Shown here: positions 42,686 through 50,973 of the stretch, in pieces
Position numbering within the stretch: the stretch's first letter is position 1
How the letters are laid out: every line of letters begins with the position of its first letter
NCBI GenBank assembly: GCA_019261985.1
Contig: JAFAQY010000019.1
Span: forward strand, 42,889-106,888
Source of the DNA: Bryobacterales bacterium
GTDB lineage: Bacteria > Acidobacteriota > Terriglobia > Bryobacterales > Bryobacteraceae
Length of the DNA stretch: 64,000 bases
Direction of reading: 5' to 3'
The notes under the pieces: model-generated
What the model was told of the DNA's origin: nothing
The model's database searches: none
The model's input: only the letters and a program-made list of their open reading frames with translations
Program-made: the position numbers and the translations under genes

Positions 42686-43753
42686 CTAGTTTGGCAACCG
42701 GCCATTCATTAGCTTGTAGATATAGGCTAGAATTTCCGCCACGGCCCGGTACAAATGGCTCGGAATTTCCTGGCCGACTTCAACCGATGAGTACAAGGCG
42801 CGGGCCAGGGGCGGATTCTCCACGATCGGCACCTGGTTTTCGATGGCCCGTTTCCGGATCCGCATCGCCAGATAGTTCTTCCCTTTCGCGACCACCCGCG
42901 GAGCGCCGGGCGTGTCCATCGAATATCGCAGTGCGACGGCGTAATGGGTGGGGTTGACAATCACCGCCGTGGCATTGGGAATTTCCTTCATCATTTGCCG
43001 GCGGGCCAAGTCGCGCTGAATACGGCGGATACGCAACTTTACATGCGGGCTGCCTTCCTGCTCCTTCATTTCTTCCCGGATTTCCTGTTTCGTCATCCGA
43101 AGCTGCTTCGTATAACGGCGCCGGTTCCGAACCAGATCGATAAAACCGATTACCAGAAACAAGCCGGATGCTCGCCAAAGTAGCGTCCCTGCCGCGAGAC
43201 CCACCCGCGTTGCCCCGGTCTGCGGAGCTAGCCACACCAGCTCCAGAAAGGGCTCCACGTTCTCCGAGATTTCGCGATACACGACAGTCCCGACCACACC
43301 CAGGATCGCTATCGCTTGGGCTAGTAAGAATAAGTTCTGCGAGGGCAGGGAAGCGATGCGTTTCACCGGATTCAGGCGCTGGAAATCCGGCGCTAGCTTT
43401 TGAAACGCGAGCCCCATGCGAGTAGTGGCAAGTTGCGCTCCGAGAACCACGACGAGCATCGCTCCGCCGGCTACGCTCAACCGAAACAGTTCGGGTGCGA
43501 TCGACTGCCGCCCGATCTCCATCGCCCGCCCGAGCGTGAGATCCGCCGCGAACGCAGATGCCAAAAGCATCCGCATCAGGCGCGCCATCCGCATCAAAAG
43601 GGGACCCGCGAACCAGGCGGCGCATGCGGTAAACGCCAGAAAGTGGATCGAAGACACAAACTCCCGGCTTGCCGGAAAATTCCCCTCCCGGCGCGCTTTT
43701 TCAAGCCGCCGCGGCGTGGGCTGCTCGGTGCGTTGTCCTGAATCGCCAGCCAT
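42686..43753 (-). CDS. flhB: Flagellar export switch protein FlhB
   Basis: Protein of 355 aa with four membrane helices (about 35-215) and a cytoplasmic domain with the NPTH auto-cleavage site at 267-270 (IVNPTHYAVALRY). The N-terminus is typical (QRTEQPTPRRLEKARREGNF). FlhB cleavage switches export from rod/hook to filament proteins. The start ATG is 6 bases from the R1 repeat copy C. Confidence 0.95.
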   Translation of the reverse strand: MAGDSGQRTEQPTPRRLEKARREGNFPASREFVSSIHFLAFTACAAWFAGPLLMRMARLMRMLLASAFAADLTLGRAMEIGRQSIAPELFRLSVAGGAMLVVVLGAQLATTRMGLAFQKLAPDFQRLNPVKRIASLPSQNLFLLAQAIAILGVVGTVVYREISENVEPFLELVWLAPQTGATRVGLAAGTLLWRASGLFLVIGFIDLVRNRRRYTKQLRMTKQEIREEMKEQEGSPHVKLRIRRIQRDLARRQMMKEIPNATAVIVNPTHYAVALRYSMDTPGAPRVVAKGKNYLAMRIRKRAIENQVPIVENPPLARALYSSVEVGQEIPSHLYRAVAEILAYIYKLMNGRLPN

Positions 43754-43759
43754 AAGCTA

Positions 43760-43867
43760 GTGGGGCAGGATGCCATCCTGCGCGCGATTGCCAATCGCGC
43801 TGGGCGGCCTGTGAAAGCAGCGGCTAGGCGGGTTAGCAACCCGCCGCAGGTTGGCAACCTGCCCCAC
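43760..43867. repeat. R1 repeat, copy C (108 bp)
   Basis: Starts GTGGGGCAGGATGCCATCCT and ends GGTTGGCAACCTGCCCCAC, with the internal GCGCGATTGCCAATCGCGC and GGCGGGTTAGCAACCCGCC hairpins. It fills the divergent gap just before flhB, so promoter signals for flhB would lie in or beyond the repeat. Confidence 0.9.
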
Positions 43868-43954
43868 CTCGGCTTTCATCGAATCTTCAGCCATGCGTTA
43901 TAAGGTTTATCCTGGTGATTTGCTATTTCGACGCACACCCAAAGGAGCAACGAC

Positions 43955-44968
43955 ATGAAAAAGCTACATTCCTGGACGCTGGCGTTGGCGTTGGCCGCCG
44001 CTGCGTTTGGCGCGCCGCCCGCCTACAAAGCCGCCAACAAGATTAAGATCGGCGGCGCGGGTCAATGGGATTACCCCCAGATGGACACCGCCAATCACCG
44101 CCTGTATGTTTCGCACGGCACCCAAACTGAAGTGATCGATACCAGCACCGACAAGCTGGTGGGCACAATCATGGGAACCAACGGCGTGCACGGCATCGCG
44201 ATCGCGGGCGACCTCGGCCGGGGTTTTATCAGCGACGGCCGCGATAACGACGTAACGGTTTTCGATCTGAAAACGCTGATGGTAATTACGAAAGTTAAAA
44301 CCGGCCAGAACCCGGATTCCATCATCTATGAGCCGGTATCCAAGCGCGTGTTCACGTTCAACGGACGCAGCAGCGATTCCACGGCCATCGACGCCAAAAC
44401 CGGAAATGTGATCACGTCATCCATCCCGGTGGGTGGGAAGCCCGAATTCGCGCAAGTGGATGGCAAAGGCCACGTCTACGCAAATATTGAGGACAAGAAC
44501 GAGATTGTCGAAGTCGATGCTAAGAACGCGCTGGTCTCGCGGCGGTACTCCATCGCGCCCTGCGATTCGCCCAGCGGCTTGGCGATCGACACCAAGAAGG
44601 GTCGCCTGTACTCGGTTTGCGAGAACAAAATGATGGTGATCAGCGATTACGCGGCGGGCAAGGTCCTCGGCAGCGCGCCGATCGGCGGCGGACCCGATGG
44701 CGTTGCTTTTGACGACGGCTACGCTTTTAGCTCGAACGGAGCGGACGGAACCATTACGATGGTCGGCGAGACATCCCCCGGCAAATTCGAAGCCGTCGCC
44801 ACGATCCAAACGCAGCGCAGCGCGCGCACGATTGCCGCCGATCCCGCCACTCACAAGCTTTATCTGCCGGCTGCGGAATTCGGCCCCCCTACCGAGGGTA
44901 AGGATGGAAAGAAGGGCCGCGGCCAGGTTATCCCGGACAGCTTCTCCGTAGTCGTAGTCAGCCGCTAA
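43955..44968 (+). CDS. YncE-like exported beta-propeller protein
   Basis: Protein of 337 aa with a signal peptide (WTLALALAAAAFGAPP) and about seven repeated propeller blades: strands of the LYVSHGTQTEVIDTSTDKLV, GFISDGRDNDVTVFDLKTLM and KRVFTFNGRSSDSTAIDAKT kind. This is the YncE/YVTN-repeat family: secreted, no catalytic motif. Possible roles are binding or electron-transfer support. It has a good AAAGGAG ribosome site. Single gene. Confidence 0.88.
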   Translation: MKKLHSWTLALALAAAAFGAPPAYKAANKIKIGGAGQWDYPQMDTANHRLYVSHGTQTEVIDTSTDKLVGTIMGTNGVHGIAIAGDLGRGFISDGRDNDVTVFDLKTLMVITKVKTGQNPDSIIYEPVSKRVFTFNGRSSDSTAIDAKTGNVITSSIPVGGKPEFAQVDGKGHVYANIEDKNEIVEVDAKNALVSRRYSIAPCDSPSGLAIDTKKGRLYSVCENKMMVISDYAAGKVLGSAPIGGGPDGVAFDDGYAFSSNGADGTITMVGETSPGKFEAVATIQTQRSARTIAADPATHKLYLPAAEFGPPTEGKDGKKGRGQVIPDSFSVVVVSR

Positions 44969-45013
44969 TCGGCCAGGGGAGACGGCAACCGGATCGTTGC
45001 CTCACCCCTGATG

Positions 45014-45052
45014 TATAATCGCCTGTTTAGGAGGGCGCAGGCTTGCGCCCTC
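45014..45052 (+). promoter_or_regulatory. -10 box and leader hairpin before the TPR-like gene
   Basis: TATAAT at 45014-45019 is a perfect -10 match (no good -35 seen). Just downstream, GAGGGCGCA (45031-45039) and TGCGCCCTC (45044-45052) form a 9-bp hairpin with a 4-base loop in the expected leader. The ribosome site GGAGAGG follows before ATG 45077. Confidence 0.45.
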
Positions 45053-45076
45053 GAACCCCACTCAATGGAGAGGTGT

Positions 45077-45964
45077 ATGAGATTCTGTATTGCTATTTTG
45101 GCCTTATTTTCATTGACTGGCTTCGCTGTCGCCGACGACCTCGATGACAACTATGCCGCGCTCAAGGATGCGCAAGCCAAGAAGGATGCCGACACGGTCA
45201 AGAAGCTGGCGATCGAGACCAGCAAGAGCGCCAAGGCCGAAGCGGGCAAGCCGCAGCCGGGCGACGCCTCCGAAGTGGATCACTGGAAGCAGCGCGTCGA
45301 GTTCGCCAAAGAAGTGCAGACCTTCGCCGAATACTCGCTCGCCACCACCGCCAATGCAGTCCCCGCCAAGAGTGTCGAGCTTGTGGATGCGCTCCTGGAA
45401 ATCAACCCGAAGAGCACGTATCTCGATAGCTGCGCAGCGACCTATTTATCGGCTTTAAGCAAAGAAGGCGCGAAGAAGTATGGCGAGGGCGCTCAAAAAA
45501 TCCTGAACGCCGCTCCGAATAATGAAGATGCGCTGTTCGCGCTCGCCACCGGCGGAATGAACGGAACCTATGCGGCTCGCCTGATTAACGTGATGAAGTC
45601 GAAAGCGAAGCCCGAGGGGATCGGCGACGCCGACTGGGAGAGGAAGAAATCCTTGTATCTTGGACAGGGCTATTATGTTGCTGGAGCGGCGGCGTGCAAC
45701 AAGTCGACCTGGACGGATTGCGACAAGAATCTGCGTGCCGCGCTGCCGCTTGTGAGCAAGGAGCCGGCAGTTGCGGGTCCCACTTACTTTTATCTCGGTC
45801 TGGCGAATTACAATCTTTCGAAACTCACCAGCGATCGCGTGAAGCTTCAGGAAGCCGAGAAGTTCAGCGAGCAATCGGCCGCGATCGCGGGCCCGATGCA
45901 GCAGCAAGCAATGCGAAACGTCGCGGCAATGAAGCAAGAACTCGCCGCGCCGGTCCGCCGGTAG
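45077..45964 (+). CDS. Exported TPR-like helical repeat protein
   Basis: Protein of 295 aa with a signal peptide (FCIAILALFSLTGFAVA) and a mature part of paired helices that looks TPR-like (YFYLGLANYNLSKLTSDRVK; KKYGEGAQKILNAAPNNEDA). No catalytic motif. The ATG 45077 was chosen over 45011 because of the ribosome site and signal peptide. Function unknown. Confidence 0.75.
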   Translation: MRFCIAILALFSLTGFAVADDLDDNYAALKDAQAKKDADTVKKLAIETSKSAKAEAGKPQPGDASEVDHWKQRVEFAKEVQTFAEYSLATTANAVPAKSVELVDALLEINPKSTYLDSCAATYLSALSKEGAKKYGEGAQKILNAAPNNEDALFALATGGMNGTYAARLINVMKSKAKPEGIGDADWERKKSLYLGQGYYVAGAAACNKSTWTDCDKNLRAALPLVSKEPAVAGPTYFYLGLANYNLSKLTSDRVKLQEAEKFSEQSAAIAGPMQQQAMRNVAAMKQELAAPVRR

Positions 45965-45986
45965 GTCACAAGAAAAGCTCGATTAA

Positions 45987-46094
45987 GTGGGGCAGGTTGC
46001 CAACCTGCGGCGGGTTGCTAAACCCGCCTGGCCGCCGGTTGCACAGCCGCCGAGGCGCGATAGGCAATCGCGCGCCGCATAGCATCCTGCCCAC
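45987..46094. repeat. R1 repeat, copy D (108 bp), inverted relative to A-C
   Basis: Reads GTGGGGCAGGTTGCCAACCT at the left and GCATCCTGCCCAC at the right, so it is the reverse complement orientation of copies A-C. Same length, same nested hairpins. It follows the TPR-like gene by 23 bases and could serve as its terminator. Confidence 0.88.
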
Positions 46095-46191
46095 AAACGA
46101 CTTTCATCCTCGCTTGTGCGCCGTAAGCGCATGTTTACTTTGGTCTTCGCGCGTTGGCGGGACATTTTTTCTACCTATAATTAGACTAGTT

Positions 46192-46515
46192 ATGGCGAAC
46201 CTCAATGTGATGACGCCTAGTCCGGGCGTTGAACTGCCGCTGGACAAGATCGCCGAGATCTGCCGAAAATACAGCGTTAGAGAGATGGGAATCTTCGGCT
46301 CTGCCGCACGCGGCGAGGCAACGTCCGAAAGCGATATCGATATACTCTTGGATTTCCTGCCTGATTCTGGCATGAGTCTGTTTCGGCTTGACGATTTGAA
46401 CCGCGAATTGGAGGAAGTATTGGGCAGGAGGGTCGACTTAGCATCGAAGCGGGGCCTGAAAAAGCGCGTACGTCCCCATGTTATGCACGATTTACGAATC
46501 GTGTATGAGGCGTGA
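46192..46515 (+). CDS. MNT-type nucleotidyltransferase (antitoxin-like)
   Basis: Minimal nucleotidyltransferase of 107 aa with the MNT signature MGIFGSAARGEATSESDIDI (about 32-51), giving the GSx10DxD catalytic pattern. In MNT/HEPN (MntA-HepT) modules this protein silences the HEPN RNase by adding AMP. ATG at 46192; its end overlaps the start of the HEPN remnant by 11 bases. Confidence 0.88.
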   Translation: MANLNVMTPSPGVELPLDKIAEICRKYSVREMGIFGSAARGEATSESDIDILLDFLPDSGMSLFRLDDLNRELEEVLGRRVDLASKRGLKKRVRPHVMHDLRIVYEA

Positions 46516-46853
46516 GGCAGCGTTTCTTGAGGACATCGTCCAAGCCGCGGACGAACTCATAGCTGCTTGCCGCGCACAGGACCGAAATTCTTTTTTTCCC
46601 GATCCGTTACGCTGGCACGCTGCGCTGCACTTGTTGATTCTCATCGGGGAAGCAGCTTCAATGCTCCCAGACGAATTTCGCTTGCGTCCCGGAAGGCGCT
46701 TGGGGCAAGGCGGCAGGTCTGCGAAATCGGATCGTTCACAAGTATTGGGATCTCGATTGGGACGTGATTTGGGGAACGCTCCAAGTGGATATTCCAGAAT
46801 TGCGTTCTGTCGCATTCGCGATCCTCAAAACAGACTATCCACCTGAGGCGTGA
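46505..46853 (+). pseudogene. HEPN (HepT/DUF86-like) toxin, frameshifted
   Basis: The partner of the MNT gene. The first half is normal DUF86/HEPN (FLEDIVQAADELIAACRAQD, then LLILIGEAASMLPDEFR). Near 46688 the frame breaks; a one-base insertion would continue it as VPEGAWGKAAGLRNRIVHKY, then WDLDWDVIWGTLQ to the stop at 46851. The Rx4H RNase motif (RNRIVH) lies in the second frame, so the present reading would be toxin-dead. Either recent decay or a sequencing error. Confidence 0.8.
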
Positions 46854-46929
46854 ACCACAGCGGTCACACCCTGGCATTCCTCCCCTAGCTCTTGTATCAT
46901 GTCATCAATTGCGCCAAGGAGGTGCGAGC

Positions 46930-48261
46930 GTGAGCGCTTTACGTTTGTCTCTTTCGGTTTGTCTCTCGGGCATCGCAGTTTTAGCCGCGCCAATCCCGTC
47001 CGTCACTTTTAACAAGGACATCCTGCCGATTTTGCAGAAGAACTGCCAGACCTGCCATCGCCCCGGCGAGGTCGCTCCCATGTCTCTTCTGACGTATACG
47101 GATTCCCGTCCCTGGGCGAAGGCCATAAAGACAGCCGTCGTAAATCGCAAGATGCCGCCATGGTTCGCCGAGCCTGTGGCCAATCACTTCGCAAATGAAC
47201 GCGTCCTCAGCGAAAGCGATATTGCCAAGATCGCCTCCTGGGCGGATAACGGCGCGCCCGAAGGTGACGCGAAGGACAAGCCCGCTCCATTGGTCTTTCC
47301 AGACGGATGGCAGCTAAAACCCGACATCGTGGTCGAGATGCCCGCCGATTTCCAACTGCCTGCGACGGGGACGATTAATTACCAGTTCATCCGCGTGAAG
47401 GGCAACTTCGACCGCGACCTCTGGGTTACGTCCGCCGAAATGCGGCCCGGCAATTCCGCGGTTCTCCATCACGGCAAAGTTTGGATCGTGCCTCCCGGCT
47501 CGAAATGGATGGCCGACGCCGAGTACGGGGTCCCTTACGAAGGCCGCGAAACCGGCAGGAACGAAGCCGGCGACGGCAACGACATTCTCGGTAAGTTCAA
47601 CCCTGGGCTCGGAGCGCAGGATTTTAGCATCGGCGGCGCTGCAAAGTTCGTTCCCAAAGGATCGGACTTGGTTTTTGAACTGCATTACACGGCCATCGGT
47701 AAAGCCACTACGGATCGTTCCAAGCTCGGTATCGTGCTAGCGAAGAATCCGCCGAAGCAGCGCTATTTCCTGTCCGCCGGGCCTACGGCTTCCAACCTCG
47801 TAATACCTCCGGGCGATGGCAATGCGGAGGTCGTGAGCGAGGTCACTGTCGGTCTGGACGATGCGAAGCTCGTGTACGCGCAGCCGCACATGCATCTCCG
47901 CGGCAAAGATTTCGAGTTGCGCGTGATCTATCCGACAGGCGAAAGCCAGACCGTATTCAAGGGAAAGTTCGATTTCAACTGGCAGCTCGGCTACGATTTC
48001 GCCAAGCCCCTGCCTCTGCCCAAGGGGACGCGCGTGATCGGTATTTCACACTTCGATAACTCCGCGAACAATGCTTTCAACCCCGATCCGGCGAAGGAAG
48101 TACGCTGGGGCCCGCAGAACTGGGACGAGATGAGCAACTGCTTTATCGGATTGATTTTCGATGTAAAGGATGACGCCGCGCAGTTGTTCCGCCGGTCCGG
48201 CCCAAGCTTGCTGGCTCCCGGCCGCTCCGGCCCGACCCTCGCCGCCCTGGAAACCAGGTAA
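46930..48261 (+). CDS. Cytochrome c / copper-monooxygenase-like fusion protein
   Basis: Exported protein of 443 aa. Signal peptide, then a short c-type cytochrome-like domain with one CxxCH haem motif (CQTCH, C39-H43) and RKMPPWFAEP as the distal ligand region. From about 130 a beta-rich domain with copper-type His motifs (AVLHHGKVWIVP; PHMHLRGKDFELRVIYPTGE) resembles the PHM/DBH-like monooxygenase fold. Substrate unknown. GTG start at 46930 with AAGGAGG; the longer reading from 46909 is unlikely. Confidence 0.83.
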   Translation: MSALRLSLSVCLSGIAVLAAPIPSVTFNKDILPILQKNCQTCHRPGEVAPMSLLTYTDSRPWAKAIKTAVVNRKMPPWFAEPVANHFANERVLSESDIAKIASWADNGAPEGDAKDKPAPLVFPDGWQLKPDIVVEMPADFQLPATGTINYQFIRVKGNFDRDLWVTSAEMRPGNSAVLHHGKVWIVPPGSKWMADAEYGVPYEGRETGRNEAGDGNDILGKFNPGLGAQDFSIGGAAKFVPKGSDLVFELHYTAIGKATTDRSKLGIVLAKNPPKQRYFLSAGPTASNLVIPPGDGNAEVVSEVTVGLDDAKLVYAQPHMHLRGKDFELRVIYPTGESQTVFKGKFDFNWQLGYDFAKPLPLPKGTRVIGISHFDNSANNAFNPDPAKEVRWGPQNWDEMSNCFIGLIFDVKDDAAQLFRRSGPSLLAPGRSGPTLAALETR

Positions 48262-48272
48262 AGGTAAGCACA

Positions 48273-48333
48273 CTCGCGCAAGGACCGCGAAGGCGCAGCC
48301 AAACCCCTCTGCGGTGCTCGCGTCTTGCGCGAG
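48273..48333. terminator. Inverted repeat between convergent genes
   Basis: CTCGCGCAAG (48273-48282) and CTTGCGCGAG (48324-48333) are exact reverse complements 41 bases apart, in the gap between convergent genes. It may be a bidirectional terminator; there is a T-rich run (TTTTATTTATC) right after the right arm. Confidence 0.6.
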
Positions 48334-48338
48334 AGATT

Positions 48339-48920
48339 TTATTTATCTTTGATGATTACGCGAATGCCTTCCGGCCGGATCTCGATGCGCTCGATGTCAT
48401 AATCCAAATCGAACGGCTCATTAATCTTCGCGTCCGGGAATAAAGGCAGGAAGAACGTCTTCACGAGAAAATCGAGCAGCGCGCCTTCCATCGCGACGCC
48501 TCCGATTTCAACCCGCGTCAGATTGACCGTGCAGCGGCCGCCGCTCGATTGCAGCCGGACCGAGATACTCAGCGGCCGCTCGCCTTCAATGATTGCGGCC
48601 AGTAAGGCATTGGTCGGCTTGCCCTGCGCCTGCCGCATACGCAGGAAATCGACCATCGCCGAGGCATGGGCCGCGTCGTTCCCAAGCTCGACATGCTCGT
48701 CGCGAATCCCTTCCGGAACATATTCTGGCACCGCCGCGCGGACCCATGCGTCTACTTCACGCGGCGTGAACAGAACGGTACTACCGGGCTTGAGCTTGTA
48801 CTCGCCGATGCTGTCGAGTTTGGCCTCGGCGCTTTGGTAGTCCGCGTCAGCCGCAAAAAGAGGAACAAGGCAGGCGGCGAGAAACGATCGCCTGCCCCAG
48901 CGAAATCGCCTATTGTTTAT
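48339..48920 (-). CDS. Exported protein of unknown function, start codon not canonical
   Basis: About 190 aa. The N-terminus is a plausible Tat-like signal (RRFRWGRRSFLAACLVPLFA) followed by ADADYQSAEAKLDSIGEYKL; no known domain. Codon by codon, no ATG, GTG or TTG lies between the upstream stop in frame and GTG 48731, which would cut off the signal. ATA at 48918-48920, just inside the end of the PEBP gene, is one candidate start. It could also be a start in the sequence that has mutated. Coupled to the PEBP gene by overlap. Confidence 0.55.
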   Translation of the reverse strand: MNNRRFRWGRRSFLAACLVPLFAADADYQSAEAKLDSIGEYKLKPGSTVLFTPREVDAWVRAAVPEYVPEGIRDEHVELGNDAAHASAMVDFLRMRQAQGKPTNALLAAIIEGERPLSISVRLQSSGGRCTVNLTRVEIGGVAMEGALLDFLVKTFFLPLFPDAKINEPFDLDYDIERIEIRPEGIRVIIKDK

Positions 48921-49506
48921 AGGTTCCGACGTAAGTTCCCTTGGCGCGGATATGCCCTTTCATCGCGTTCAGAAGGTCGGCGCGACTCGTGCTCGCCGGC
49001 AACCCGAGCTTCTGGTCAAGAGCGTACACCTCAAAGATGTAGTGGTGCGTCGTCGGGGGAGGCGGGCAGGGTCCCATGTAACCCGGCATACCGGCAATGT
49101 TATTGATTTGCACGGAGCCATCCGGCAGGGTCGCGGTCTTGGCTACATTCTCCGGAAGGCCGGTGACCGTACCCGGAATATCGAAAATCGCCCAATGCAG
49201 GACGTCTTCTCCTGTGGGAAGGGCAACGTCGGTGTCGTGGAGAATCACGGCAAACGCCATCGTTCCCGCAGGCGCGCCGCTCCATGATATCGCCGGCGAG
49301 CCGGCGTTCTGATTGCCGCCCGAGCACCCTAACTTCGCCGGAATGGTCGCGCCGTCGGCATAGCCGGTGACCGTTAAACTCAAGGGTGCGGGAATCCCCC
49401 CGCCACCTTTTTTGCCTCCCTTGCCTCCCTTGTCTTGAGCGGAAACAATACCCATTCCTACGGCCAAAGCCAGCGCCAACGCTGCTATTTGTTTTGCATT
49501 TCGCAT
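48910..49506 (-). CDS. YbhB/YbcL family PEBP-like protein (exported)
   Basis: Protein of 198 aa with a signal peptide (IAALALALAVGMGIVSAQ) and a phosphatidylethanolamine-binding-protein fold: DGATIPAKLGCSGGNQNAGS, AVILHDTDVALPTGEDVLHW, AIFDIPGTVTGLPENVAK, and GPCPPPPTTHHYIFEVYALD. Bacterial YbhB proteins are of uncertain function; the family includes Raf-kinase inhibitor-like proteins. A Lys/Gly-rich linker follows the signal. Confidence 0.92.
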   Translation of the reverse strand: MRNAKQIAALALALAVGMGIVSAQDKGGKGGKKGGGGIPAPLSLTVTGYADGATIPAKLGCSGGNQNAGSPAISWSGAPAGTMAFAVILHDTDVALPTGEDVLHWAIFDIPGTVTGLPENVAKTATLPDGSVQINNIAGMPGYMGPCPPPPTTHHYIFEVYALDQKLGLPASTSRADLLNAMKGHIRAKGTYVGTYKQ

Positions 49507-49520
49507 TTTTCAAATCTCCC

Positions 49521-50816
49521 TTATTTGCCGTTACCCGTGTAGCTGACTTTCCAAATAGACCCGGATGCGTCGTCCGTTACATAGAGCGATCCATCGCGCC
49601 CCACGGCGACCCCAACCGGCCGGCCCCATGAATTGCCCTCCGGTGTTACGAAACCGGTGAGGAAATCCTCGTACGTTCCGTCGGACTTGCCCTTGTTCAG
49701 CGGCACGCGGACCACTTCAAGCCCGGACCGGTTGGAACGATTCCACGAACCGTGCTCGGCGGCGAAAAGGTCGCCGCGATACTCTTGCGGAAACTGTGTG
49801 CCGTCGTAGAATGTCAGGCCGAGCGAGGCATTGTGAGGCTGAAGCAGCACATCGGGGACGATCACCTTGTCAATGGTCTTGTCCGCCGGGCGCTCCATCT
49901 TGGCCCGCGGATCTTCGTGCTTTCCGATGTAGAACCAAGGCCAACCGTAAAACCCGCCCTCTTTCACCGATGTGATGTAGTCCGGCACAAGGTTATCGCC
50001 GAGGTTGTCGCGCTCGTTTACCGAAGTCCAGATCTCGCCAGTACTGGGATTAATGCCCAGGCCGACCGGATTGCGAATTCCCGAAGCGTATATCTTTACG
50101 AACTTTCCTTCGGGCGTGTATTCGAGGATATCCGCGCGGTGCTCTTGCACAGGCTGAACATCCGAAACGTTATCGGAAGAACCGACGGAAACAAACATCC
50201 GCGTTCCATCCTTCGAGAAGACGACATCGCGGGTGAAGTGGTTGCCGTTGGGCGGCAAATCGCTGATGAGCGTTTCGGAAGCGCCGGAAGCCTTCAGGTC
50301 GCCATTCTTATACGCGAAGCGGACCACCGAACCCGTATTGCCAACGTAAACGTATTGCGGATTCGCCCCTACCGGGTAGAAATTGATGCCGAACGGCCGT
50401 TGCAAACCGGTCGCGAAGACCGAAATTTCGGGCTTGCCGTTGTTGTCTCGAACGACCTTGATCTCGCCGGAGTTGGTCTCGGCGACAAAGAAATCGCCGT
50501 TCGGAGCGCGCCGGATTTGGCGCGGAGCCTTCAGGTTGTCATGAGCATAAAGTTCGACGTTGAACCCCGCGGGAGCCTGCGGCATATCGGTTTCCTTGCG
50601 TGGCACCACTTTGCCCGGGAAAGGCTTGGCAGCGGTGGGCTCGGGAAGATCGGTCACCGTGATCTTTCGGAAGCTTCCGGGTTTCAGATCCACGGCGCTA
50701 ACGAATGCGCTTTTGCCGGTGATCAGGTTCGCAATTCTGGCGTTATCCGCCAGCAGCGTAATTCCAAAAGAGAGCAAGAACGAGCCGCAAGAAGCGAGCC
50801 AGCACAATTTCTTCAT
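49521..50816 (-). CDS. PQQ-dependent sugar dehydrogenase-like protein (sorbosone dehydrogenase type)
   Basis: Exported beta-propeller protein of 431 aa (signal CWLASCGSFLLSFGITLLA). It has the pattern of sorbosone/soluble glucose dehydrogenases: GFNVELYAHDNLKAPRQIRR, GIRNPVGLGINPSTGEIW, FFAETNSGEIKV-type blade repeats and DLFAAEHGSWNRSNRSGLEV near the C-terminus. PQQ binding is assumed from family. 14 bases before the PEBP gene on the same strand, so probably one unit. Confidence 0.85.
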   Translation of the reverse strand: MKKLCWLASCGSFLLSFGITLLADNARIANLITGKSAFVSAVDLKPGSFRKITVTDLPEPTAAKPFPGKVVPRKETDMPQAPAGFNVELYAHDNLKAPRQIRRAPNGDFFVAETNSGEIKVVRDNNGKPEISVFATGLQRPFGINFYPVGANPQYVYVGNTGSVVRFAYKNGDLKASGASETLISDLPPNGNHFTRDVVFSKDGTRMFVSVGSSDNVSDVQPVQEHRADILEYTPEGKFVKIYASGIRNPVGLGINPSTGEIWTSVNERDNLGDNLVPDYITSVKEGGFYGWPWFYIGKHEDPRAKMERPADKTIDKVIVPDVLLQPHNASLGLTFYDGTQFPQEYRGDLFAAEHGSWNRSNRSGLEVVRVPLNKGKSDGTYEDFLTGFVTPEGNSWGRPVGVAVGRDGSLYVTDDASGSIWKVSYTGNGK

Positions 50817-50973
50817 TTTTCCTCCAGGGCGATACAGCGAGGCTGCAAGCTACTTATTTTATCGTGCTTTCGTGACCGGCTAGTGCGGCGGCGTCAGTAA
50901 TAATCGTCCCTACTGCGACCGGGGTTCTTCAGTCCGCCTGTTGAGCCGTTACGGGAAGTTCCGCAATTAACGA

